Source: Ianthella basta (lineage: Eukaryota > Porifera > Demospongiae > Verongiida > Ianthellidae). From it: a stretch of DNA of 64,000 nucleotides. The stretch is taken from NCBI GenBank assembly GCA_964019415.1, contig OZ025877.1, positions 3,715,539 through 3,779,538 on the forward strand. The letters run 5' to 3'. The notes beneath the pieces were generated by a model that was given only the letters and a program-made list of their open reading frames with translations, made no database searches and was not told where the DNA came from. How positions within the stretch are numbered: the stretch's first letter is position 1; the number at the start of each line of letters is the position of its first letter. Shown piece after piece: positions 48,100 through 58,357 of this stretch. The position numbers and the translations under genes were made by a program.

Positions 48100-49330
48100 G
48101 TTGGCAAGGGTAAACGAATCAGGCTTGGTCGGTCTCCCTTGCCGGGATCTGTATCCTCTGATAGCATTGATTGAGGATCTGAGAGCAGCGTTTAGGGGTT
48201 TGCGCTGCGCATTCTGCCAGCTCCGTTCGTCTGCACTTCGCCCTACTTCAGTTTGGAACAATGGGATTGCGAAAACAGCGACGTTCGGCTCCGGCGCGGA
48301 GAAGAAAGGGAAGGAGCTACCGGCAAGCGGCCATTTTTCTCGGATACCGAAGCCATTTTGTATGTTGTCAACCGCGGTGCGAAATGCCTCCGAAGTTCAG
48401 CGATTGAATCGTCGCAACTGCCGAACGAAACCAGCCACGTGCAATACAAGGCAGAGCAGAAGAGCAATGATTGTCCTTGGCGATCTTTTCTCATCGATCG
48501 CATTTGCCAGGGAAGGAATTGGTACGCACATACCAACGAGATACGTTGCTACCGAAAGGATAGGGACTATGAGACGATCAGCAACTAGAGCGAGGGGAAG
48601 TGAAGTTCCTGACCAGTGTCGGAGTCACATGCAACAACATGGACGGGGACATGATCGCGTCAGGTTGCTTCTCAGTGCATTTCTTATACACCCAACAAAA
48701 TGCGAAGCTGCATGAATGAGACTGTGCTACTTAGGAACATCCCATGGCCACCAAGGCCAACACTTGCTACTGCAAAGACAAGGGCAAGCATTGTGTTATG
48801 GACATTAACTGGCTCTGTTATGAGACATGCACGATTCATTTTTGATTTAGACCATGTGCATGACTACGTGATTCATTGATCGCTGTTATGTTCTGTTAGC
48901 TAAGTACACAGCTATGCATGCATGCTACCAGATGACGTTAGCACACTGTCATCACACACTCTGGCCTTGCCAGACCGGCGCCGAGTAGCTGTCGTGGAAG
49001 TGCCGTCGTGGGGGCGCCGGAGCAGGAAAGACCGCCTTCGGCGGGCTTTCCTGCTAGTAATAATCATAGTAATATAGCAGCATCCTGCTGAGGATATTCG
49101 CGGTATCCGGAAACCGATTATCCCTTCACGGCCGGGGAAGGCGTACAACGCAGTGTAGCAGGGGAGACTGATTTCCTGTGATGCAAGCTGTATACCTTCT
49201 AGCATTCCATACGTGGTGGTGCAAACCGCAAACGATCTCGTTGCGAAGACTAGAGAAATTCGGTTCAGTACTGAACAGAGCCCGGTGAGAATTGATTTCA
49301 TGACGCACTAGCGTTAGCATGAATGGGTGT
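48100..49330. other. GC-richer, CpG-containing segment, no gene assigned
   Basis: The segment has many CG dinucleotides. It contains a 35-base hairpin at 49021-49055 (AGCAGGAAAG pairs with CTTTCCTGCT, inner CCGCC/GGCGG). Several ORFs of 60-200 codons overlap in different frames and none shows a domain. It could be a promoter region or a decayed mobile element. Confidence 0.35.
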
Positions 49331-50509
49331 TTAATCAGAGAGTATGATGATACTTTCTATGTAGGGATGGAGGTGCAGAGTGTTTAGAATTGACAATATA
49401 TTGGTATAAGGAAGAGATAGTGAAAATCGCCGATAACCGCTATAACAAGGCCTGTTAGCGTTAAATACAAACTATTCTTACTCTAAACTGACTTAGAAGG
49501 CAAGCGAAGATGCTTTGTCAGCGAGAAAATGACGCTCAGAAACATCCATTATCGTCTTCATACTCATCTTCGCCAGCTGTAACTGAGGAGCAAATTAGCT
49601 AACGACTAATTCCAAGACGAAAGTACTGTGTTCCTTTGTAGGTTAGAAACCGCCGCGAGCAAGTGTCACTCATTACGGTTACCGGTGTAACAGGACTTCA
49701 GTTCCCCCCGGAACTCCAATCCTAGTATACGGGTTCCGGCGGACCTGGTCTTCCAGGATTAAGTTCCCCCCAAAACGGGCCTCCTAGGAGATGGGTTCCG
49801 CCTTAGGATTCGAGTTCCCCCCTTGTTGGGTTTGACGCTTAGGAGCATGGTTCCCTTTTTAGGATACCAGTTCCCCCTATGTCAGGCGCGGCTAGGGTAG
49901 TCATTGTGTTCTTCCGCAGTGACTGGCGACTTTAGATTCAAGTGCCTTAGCTACTTGGTAGGCTCTCCATGATGAATACCGTTTCTTATCTTTGGGGAAA
50001 TGGCTTCTGCCTTCTAATACAAGCACTACACATGCAAACAGGCTTCCCAGATATTTATGCTCATTATAGAACAATACATGTAAGTAATAGATGGTAATAC
50101 ACGCAGTATGCTATTAGAGTTCGCTGTTAAAATGTTGCTAGTAGCTAGCTAGCTAACTTCTGTTAAGTACCAGTTACATTGTGGGAAATTAAAGTTATGT
50201 TCAAACTAGACCCTACGGGATAGCTATGTGATTTTATGACGTGATGATGTGTTTTTGCATGTTCTACATTGACATTCACATGGTAACTTGCTAGGGGAGG
50301 ATGAATGTGTAGCAGTGGTGGGGCAGATGGTGTCTTGGGGGAGGGTAGACTAAATTGCTGGGAGTGGATGAAGGTTTGGTAGTGTTTATAATTGGTGGCA
50401 GATGTCAGTAGTATGGTTGATTTGTCTTTACGTTCATATTACATTTTCAGTCTGCAGGAGTTTACTGTCATCTTTAGTGGTTTCCCACTTTTGTTTTCCA
50501 CCTTGTGTA

Positions 50510-51402
50510 CGCCCCTGGGACATGTCCACTCTGTTTACACAACGTGAACCTTGTGGTATTCGCGCCTTGAGGTGTGAAATTCCTGTGTTGCCACGGCAAT
50601 GCTTGCTCTGCATGTGATGTGCGCGTGATAGGAGAGGCCTGTGTAATCGAATGTCATATCCGGTGATGGCAAGAAACGAGCTTTTAGGAGACAACAAAGA
50701 GTTATGGTAAGAGGGAAACAGAGATGAAATCTTCGCTGTTCTTAAACTTCGAAAGAAACAAGGTTTCATGGCTTTTTGGCAAATGAATCCTGCATCTCAT
50801 ACATGGCAAACGTTAAATGACGTCATAGCTTTGCTTCCGTTTTGTATTCCATATTTGGCATGTCACGAGATTGTCATGTGACTGAAGCATTTCGAGATTG
50901 CAGAATTGAGTTATGCAGTAAATCGCCTTCCCAACTTTGAAGGACACCAGCCCTTTGCACGATGAGACCAGATATTGTAACTTAAGGATGATTTACAACT
51001 TCTCCATGTGACCGCTTTAGTACGAGGTTCCTATCGTGAGTTATCCAGTGCCAAAGTTTTGGCCGCGAAGGAAGAATTTGGTTTTCGCGATGTAACTCTG
51101 CACCAGATCGGTTTATCAAAAGCGGTCACATGGAAAACTTCGATGATGTGATTGTACATACTTCTGTGCAATTTCATTCGCTTTTAGCCTCTCAAAGTCG
51201 ATCCGTCTTGCCTTTTTATAGGTACTCTTGTCGGCAGTGATTCTCCGTCAAGGAAGCTGTCAATGAAATACTTGCGCTGAATAGGAGTACAAGAATGCAG
51301 CTTCAATTACAGACACAGCTTGCTTTGTGCAGATCCTATCTACAGGAGAAAGAGCAAAGAATACGAAGGTCAAAAATTGGCCCAGGACAAGTCCCACATG
51401 CG
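50510..51402 (+). mobile_element. TA-flanked MITE family, copy 1 (893 bp)
   Basis: Starts CGCCCCTGGGACATG and ends AAGTCCCACATGCG, with TA on both sides (50508-50509, 51403-51404). About 370 bp of its left part is a direct repeat of copy 2 (CGCCTTGAGGTGTGAAATTC in the shared block). Internal hairpin arms are at 50997-51018 and 51119-51140 (AACTTCTCCATGTGACCGCT and complement). No protein-coding ORF recognised. Confidence 0.8.
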
Positions 51403-51599
51403 TAGTCCAGGCTTTGTCACTCTCATTATTATGTATGGTTCAAACCATCTTTCGCCTAGCTTGACACCCATTCTATGACTTATACGAAATACAGCCAACA
51501 TCACCGTACACCTATAATGTTACGTGCCCAAATATTATAATATATACAACAACCACCACATGCTACCATTCCATAGCACCACTTCCATGACACCACTAT

Positions 51600-52525
51600 C
51601 GCATGTGGGACATGTCAAGTCCATTTACATAATGTGAACCTTGAGGTATTCACACCTTGAGGCGTGAAATTCCTGTGTTGCCATGACTACGCTTTTGCTG
51701 CATGGGATGTGCACGTGATTTGAGAGGAATGAGAAATCGAACATCATTTCCGTTGGTGGCAAGTAAGAAAATTTAAACGGACAAGAAGACATTTTGGTAA
51801 GAGGGAAACAGAGCTGATGTCTTTGTCATTCTGAAAGTTTGAAGGGATCGACATTTCAAGCCTTTGTACACAGGAATCTCGCACTTAGAACTTGGAGTAC
51901 GTTGAATGACATCATATGCCTGCTTCCGCTTTGTACTCCATATATAGTTTGTCACAGGAATGTCATGTGATGCGCTTGGCAAAGAGGCTTTCCTGCCATT
52001 ACTTTCACAAACCGCCGTAGCAGGAATCGCTGAGACGATTTCTTGGCCAGATAAAGATTGAAATGGTTAGTCCAGTGAATTTTCTAACTTTTCCATGAGG
52101 GATTATGCTTTGCATCTTTCCTATCTAGAGTTAGGCAACCCGAACCTTTTTTAATAAAGAAGTAGTCATAGTTTTCTTGTTTTAAGTTCTCAGTAGATTG
52201 GTTGATCTACTAATCCCTCATGCAAACGTTACATAGTACTGTTACGCATCCAATGGTGCCATTCTCTACCCGCTGCACCCTTCCATGAATTTCTGCTACA
52301 TCATTTACTACTATTTCGGTGGCTTTGTAGTAACATTGTCACTATAACTTGATTTAACAAAGAATTATATATTAACAATGCTTATGCACAGAGTTATAGA
52401 AAGTTCCTGGGCTTTACTTTTGTACTTGTCCCGTTCTGATCCAGCTCAGCCTGTAGGAGATATAAGCTAAAATACAAAGGTCACAATTGGCCGCGCATTG
52501 TTTACATAGGCATGTCCCACATGCG
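51600..52525 (+). mobile_element. TA-type MITE family, copy 2 (926 bp)
   Basis: The ends CGCATGTGGGACATG and CATGTCCCACATGCG are perfect 15-base inverted repeats flanked by AT on each side. Internal hairpin arms are at 52086-52106 and 52210-52230 (AACTTTTCCATGAGGGATTA and complement). Confidence 0.85.
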
Positions 52526-54025
52526 ATCACCACCGTGCACTACCATCACAGTGCAAGTTACAATCTACGCATGCAGTATATGTGCAAGTGCTACTAGGAA
52601 CAAGACCACCAATGCAAGTTTCCAAGGGTAACCACCCCGAGTGGTGATAGAGTGTTTGCGCTATATATACCACCAGAAACATGGAGACGATTTGATAACA
52701 TCTGCTTTTGCTTTTATGACACTTATTTTACTCTTTATTCTATTTAGTATGAACTTAAAGCCATTCTCTGTGTTTTGTATCGAACCTGATTGAAATTGGA
52801 ATTAGAATTGATTGCATGGCTATTTACTGGTGTACTGTTACCACCACATTTGGTGGCAATGAACAACCAAGCATGGTACGTCATGGTAATAGACCACCAT
52901 ACATGCGTGGTGGTTTAATAACACTAAAATTGGTGGCTTATTTGGGACAATGAAAATCCACCAATAACTACTGCATGCATGCATGCATTATCATTTTCAG
53001 TCAGTGCAGAGCCATGGTCAGCTGAATATGGTGATAACAATCATTCACAATAGTGAGCACTAGTTTGCAGCTGCAGCTGCAGTCTAATTAAAGTTTACTT
53101 CAGTTGATGCACTTCTACATTCAAGCACTCTCTCAAGCTGCACATATAAACTCGCTTTAAGCAAGGCCAGAGGAAGAGACAAATATGTCTTCGATCATTG
53201 CAAAATCTGGCGTCTACTATCACGTATTGGTTCGTATTGTGACACCTACACTTTGTCTCAGCCGGCTACCCCATGCACGCATACATGGTCGTTGAGGTAG
53301 CTATAGCTACGTGGCTTTGCACACATCTGAAATGCCGTTACATTCCCAGGACCAGCTGACTTCTCACACGGAACTCCCGTACTAGGACAGGCATTCCGCA
53401 GGCACGGATTCGCCAAAGGGAACTGTAACCCTAGAGGGGGACCTCCAGTCCTAGGACTCCAGTTCCGAGGGGAACTAATATCCTGTTACACCGGGTCTGT
53501 CCGAAGACATTTTTACGCGCAAGACGCCATTTTTCAATGATGTTGACGATTGCCAGTTTTTGCCAGTTATTGTTCCTTCAATGTCTGTTCAATAACCTCG
53601 CAAGATTGTTAGATGCCCGTTTGGAGGCTCATATGAGACTAGTTTAGGTCGAATTTAGTTTGCGCCTAGTTTTAAGGACATCCGTGGTCATGCATAACCC
53701 GCCATTTTTAATTAATACTCAGTTAGCTTTCGGTCGCCTTCTATCAGCTTTTTCCAGTGGCCTAGCGCAGAAAAGCTCTAGCTGACGAGCTCCGCGAATA
53801 AGGTCCTAGATAGATGCATAGATGCCCTGTGGTTGCTCCACAGTGTAACAGCCATTACTTATTTACGATTGTATTTTTGTACCATCCTTACATCTTTACT
53901 ATTATTGTAGAAAATATATATTCATTCTAGTTATATAGCTAGAGCAACAATTGGATCGCTAATACTCCTACGGAGGTAGCAATTTGTTTTTGTATATATC
54001 CACAGTTGACTACTATAGCAACCTA

Positions 54026-54880
54026 CGCATGTGAGTTATGGCTATGTAAACAATGCGGTTCCTGCGCGCGGCCGATTTTGACCTTCGTATTTTTGTTTAT
54101 ATCTCCTGCAAGCGCAGCTAGATCAGAACAGGACAAGTACTGCAGAAGAGACAAAGAACCCCTTTGTAACTCTGTGCATGATTTTTGTTAATAGAGCTCC
54201 ATTACAGCGAGTTATATCAACGATAGCGAGGGCAACAAAATGGAGGTAAATGCCGTTGCCACATTGAAGGGAATGTCTCAGACCAAAGAAAAGGGCATCA
54301 TTCGATGCGCATTTGTACTATCTAACTTTTCCATGTGGGCAAAGTTATTAAATTGTTCCGCTGTGAAGCTATGATCAGAAAACTGCGGCTACTCGCTGGT
54401 TGGGAATATTTAGGGTCATGTAACTCTAGATAGGAACATTGCGCAGCATTTTCCCACATGGAGAAGCTAGAGAATTCAGTTGACTAACCATTTCAATCTT
54501 CATCCCACGAAAAAAACCTTCTCGCCGACTGTGGCACAGCCGCTTAGTGGAAGCAATGGTGAAATAGCCACTTTGGTAGGCGTATCACATGACAATATTG
54601 TGACTTCCTGCTGAAACGTCATAATTCGTTCGAACAAGCCCTCGAAAATGACTGCGTAACCTTCTTCACGCTGCGCACCGACATCTTGCTGCAACGAAAG
54701 ACGCTTTTCTTCGTAAATGCTTCAGATAGGCAGGACAAATTCTGCATTTCTGTTCAATCCTAGCTCTCAAATCACGCACACATCACGCAAAGTCACATGC
54801 ATAACCATGGTAACATAGAAGAATGTGATTAACCACACGGTTCACCTTATGTAAACTATGTTTGCCATAACCCACATGCG
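54026..54880 (-). mobile_element. TA-flanked MITE family, copy 3 (855 bp), inverted
   Basis: Starts CGCATGTGAGTTATGG and ends CCATAACCCACATGCG, with TA at 54024-54025 and 54881-54882. As reverse complement it aligns with copy 2 at both ends and in the middle (GATTGAAATGGTTAGTC). Internal hairpin arms are at 54323-54343 and 54449-54469. Confidence 0.85.
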
Positions 54881-54882
54881 TA

Positions 54883-56067
54883 CTCATATAGCGTAAGATC
54901 AACTATAATATTGTATATGGCCATTTCTCGTGCTTTGCTTCCGCTGTTCGCTCAAAGGTGAGCCGTATGCTGCATGTTTCCACAGTAAAAATGACAAACT
55001 GTAGCTGTCCTTAAGCCAGATGTATGTGGGCATGCCTCCAGGAAAACGTAAGGATATCGATAAAATTGTAGGACTTTTGACAGTGTTGTGATTTGAGGTA
55101 CCGTGTATATATGTTAAAGCCTTGCATAACATAGATACGTTTTTGTATACACAACATGAGTTGGCTGTGATGAGGTGCAGTATGGTTGCAATCTGCATTA
55201 TCTGACACCAACAGAATGTGCTATCATGCTCTTAGGCTGTACAACTGTCAGAATGTGTTACGGTATATTTATATCATAGGCTTTCAAGTTAGATTGCCAC
55301 CACTTAGCGCAGATAGCTATAGTGATCGTCCATACTGTAGAGTTGGGCAGTACATGGTAGCTTTAGTTATTCAATGTATTTAGTTCAAACCGGTACGTCC
55401 ATGTCTCTTCAAATGCTATAGCTACCGGAATATTGAAATAAATAATTCTATAATTTCAGTTTATTGTCTGTCTACAATACAGGCTAAGAACAACTATAAA
55501 TATATGTGGGATGTATATCTATAAATATAACCTATAAATTATATAAACAAAACTCCGTCTAACTCTCATGGTTACCAAATAGCTGACTAGAAATTGTCAT
55601 CCACTGGTCAAAATCTCCCATGTTTTCTGTTTCCAGAAGTTATCCTTCCATTTTTAGGGCCTGCATGCGGCAGCCCCTATATTGTTTTCATTTTGACATT
55701 TTGTTGTATGGCTTCGTGTCCAGCTTCCAGTGGTATACATGTCGGCATGTAGGTATGTATGTCGGTTTATATAATACATAAACTGCGGTAGTATAACTGT
55801 GCTAGCATTTATATAATTATGTATTGACTGAAGTATTGAGGATAAGGAATTAATATTGTTGGCCATTTTATTTGAGCCTCTCACGCCTGAAGGACCAAGG
55901 GAAGGACTTGAACAGGCTTCCAAACATCGCTCAGCCCCAAGCATAAGCGTCTTCATAAGCCATCCCTTGCATGTTACTTAAAGTGGGCTAGGAGTGATTT
56001 ACGTGATTTATGGCACTCGGTGTAGGGGTCTCGTTGCGTGATAAAGCACTCGGCGAACTTTAAATGA
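54883..56067. other. Intergenic; holds a diverged copy of a gene B intron (55690-55860)
   Basis: 55690-55860 matches 37236-37410 in order (TTTTGTTGTATGGCTT, CCAGTGG/CCAGTGTG, TAGGTATGTA, GTAGTATAACTGTGCT, GCATTTATAT). No sushi exon precedes it here. Confidence 0.6.
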
Positions 56068-56069
56068 TA

Positions 56070-56788
56070 TAGAGTGACTTGCGCGGGCGGACGGTTGGCC
56101 TTCAGTCTTCCATTTTCCAATTGTGTCATCTGCAAGCCATATTTGGTTGATTCTGTTGCATCATCTGTAATCCGATTGGTTGACTCCATTCAAACTTGCC
56201 TCGCATTCTGGTCAGAAGGGAAGTATAGAGTGAAGCGAGTAGCTGTAGCAGTAGTGGGTGAAAACGCTCCTTCGCTTGCAAGAAGACTCTCAATGCGCCT
56301 TAATAGAACAAGTCTGAGCTGCATTATGTTCTTTTTATCATTGCAGAAGAACAGCTATTTGCTGCCGTTGTTACTATCCCTTTGGCTAGCTAGCTAGCTA
56401 GTGCGCAGATGCCTGCTCGGACTGCCAGTTCAAGAGCCGCAAAAAGGACTAGCGAAGCACCCTTTTTATCTGCCATTAGAGCACTTGTTGCCACCTTTCA
56501 GAAGTGAAGGATGGGTAGCAGGCTAGGCTTTAACTTACGGAGCGGCAAGGTCACACTTCGGCAGAATGAAAAGGAACTTTTGTAATTCGCGATCTCAGTC
56601 AGACCACACTGGACAGAATCTACCCTTAATAGTGTAAAGAGGAAGTTTGAGTGCTTGCGTTTCTTGCTTAAGTTCTTTATGGCACTCCTAGCGTTCTTTA
56701 ACTTCCATAAAGAACAGTCATAAAGCACGCTGCTAGATTATGCAATATAAAGTACTCAAAATTCATTTGCGCCGCTCACGTCACTCTA
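56070..56788. mobile_element. 719-bp TIR element with TA duplication
   Basis: Left end TAGAGTGACTTGCGC; right end as reverse complement TAGAGTGACGTGAGC. TA lies at 56068-56069 and 56789-56790. Several ORFs inside have no recognised domain. Confidence 0.65.
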
Positions 56789-56790
56789 TA

Positions 56791-57401
56791 GTAAGCGTAA
56801 ATTGTGTTTAGACGAATTGGTGGGACGTCAGAAGCATTGGGGCAAAGACTGGGCTACCTTCTCAGAGGACTTGGAGTCACTCACTCACTATCCAGGACAG
56901 CTAGAACATCCCTAGTTGGCTTAAAGGGTGAACCAAAGTGCTACTCCGGAGTCAGTAGGTGAACACAGGGAGCATCGTCAACCTACACAGCAGTTACCCA
57001 TGGAAAGGCAAACAGCTGCCAGATTGATACAGTGTTCTGATCCCAGTGTGAGACCGTTTGAGGAATCTGGGACAGATTCTTACAGAAGAAGGAGCTATGT
57101 AACAGTGCTGAGTGTGGCTTCTTGTCATGTGACTGTCACTTGTCTTTGTATGTGTTGATTCTATGTCATGCAATTTATTAGTGTATTACTATGAATGTGT
57201 TTTCTGTAGCGCAGGCTGTGAACAGCACTTTGTCTTTCTTTGTTATATCGAATTGTATCCCAATTTAAGTGCCTGTACACAGCTTGTGATTGCCTTAGTG
57301 CTCAGTGCAGTTGCCCAGTGTACCCACAACTGCTGCGTGCACGCACCCTCACTGCGATCCCGGGCCGTCAATCATCGGCCCACGATTGCATGTGTGTATC
57401 T

Positions 57402-57467
<66 letters not shown>

Positions 57468-57726
57468 TTGTGCTTTTCATCTCTGCCATGTTTTTTGTTC
57501 ATTCAGCACATACACTCTCACCAGTGTTTGTTGACGTGTGTTTTAGACATAATTACAACACTTACGTGACATTTCCCTTTCTACCTTTGTGTGTTATCCC
57601 ATAATATATCCCAAGGGTAATATGACACATTCACGAAATCTAGAGCTTATAAATATGTATTTCCCAGGCGGAAAATGTTATTTAACTGTGGTTCCATTTG
57701 TCGCCCAGGAAGAGAATTGATTGGAC
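56791..57726. other. Upstream of gene C, with (GT)n at 57404-57464
   Basis: The proposed promoter region of gene C lies here. No TATA element can be argued for. The ORFs through the GT tract are artefacts. Confidence 0.5.
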
Positions 57727-58357
57727 ATGAATTTAAAGTTGTATTGTCTTCCGCTGTTCCTGCTTGGATTTGTTGTCGTGTACGCACCAGCTGTTCGATT
57801 GGCAGCTGTCAAGGATGCCACGCTGCAGGCTGGGTATAACCTGGGTTCGTTTCAGTACCTACTTGTTGGACTACACAAGGGTTGGCCCAAGAAGCGAATA
57901 GTCATCCAGTTTGAAGATATCCCCAGCACTTGTTCAAATGTGACAAGTGCAGTGATGTACATGAAGTATGCATATGCTCATAAAGCAAGCTGGTTCTCTG
58001 ATAGTGAGGCACCCATTATCACTCGTCGGTTGTGCAGTCATCAAATTCTGCGCTCTTGGAATGAGGGTACCATTGGCAGTACAACATATATGACAGCCAA
58101 CATCGATTACCTAAACAATTACTGTACAGATTTGGTTACTCTCACTCCCAGCAATCTCGAAGGGCTGCTTTCTGTTGCCAACAGATTCTTGGCATTCGAT
58201 ATTACAGAGACAGCCAGGAACTGGGTGAGTGGAGACCCTAATTATGGCATAATTGTGATTGACCTCAATGAGAATCTCAACGGAAGAGATCGTCGCTTCT
58301 GGAGCCGAGAGGCAGCAGTAGAGAAAAGGCCTTATCTAGAAGTCATCTGTGGCAATG
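57727..58357 (+). CDS. Gene C exon 1: signal peptide and DNRLRE domain
   Basis: 631 nt, ending phase 1. The ATG at 57727 gives MNLKLYCLPLFLLGFVVVYA, a clear signal peptide. DATLQAGYNLGSFQYLLVG opens the domain; KRIVIQFEDIPS, ILRSWNEGT, LAFDITETARNWVSGDPNYG, then RRFWSREAAVEKRPYLEV follow the DNRLRE order (alternating strands, W.EgT, DiT..v..W..g..nyG, f.SrEa...rPyL.V). The whole domain is in one exon. Confidence 0.9.

Larger units (their letters stand above)
49682..53494. mobile_element. 3.8-kb inverted-repeat element with subterminal repeats, carrying nested MITEs
   Basis: The ends CCGGTGTAACAGGA (49682-49695) and TCCTGTTACACCGG (53481-53494) are perfect 14-base inverted repeats. Next to the left end, about 3.5 tandem units of roughly 57 bp (49690-49880) repeat AGGA...AGTTCCCCCC...CCTAG...GGTTCCG. 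The right end has the inverse motif set (GGAACT, CCTAGGA, AGTTCC) at 53370-53480. No target duplication or transposase was identified. MITE copies 1 and 2 lie inside. Confidence 0.65.

Noticed and set aside
48098..48715. 205-codon ORF and overlapping ORFs
   Set aside because: Several frames are open at once in GC-richer DNA. No domain, no splice pattern, no homologue in the window.
49021..49055. GC hairpin resembling a bacterial terminator
   Set aside because: The context is eukaryotic, there is no T-run, and it is better seen as part of a repeat or a chance palindrome.
56074..56397. 107-codon ORF with a hydrophobic C-terminus
   Set aside because: It lies inside the TA-flanked TIR element at 56070-56788 and has no recognised motif.
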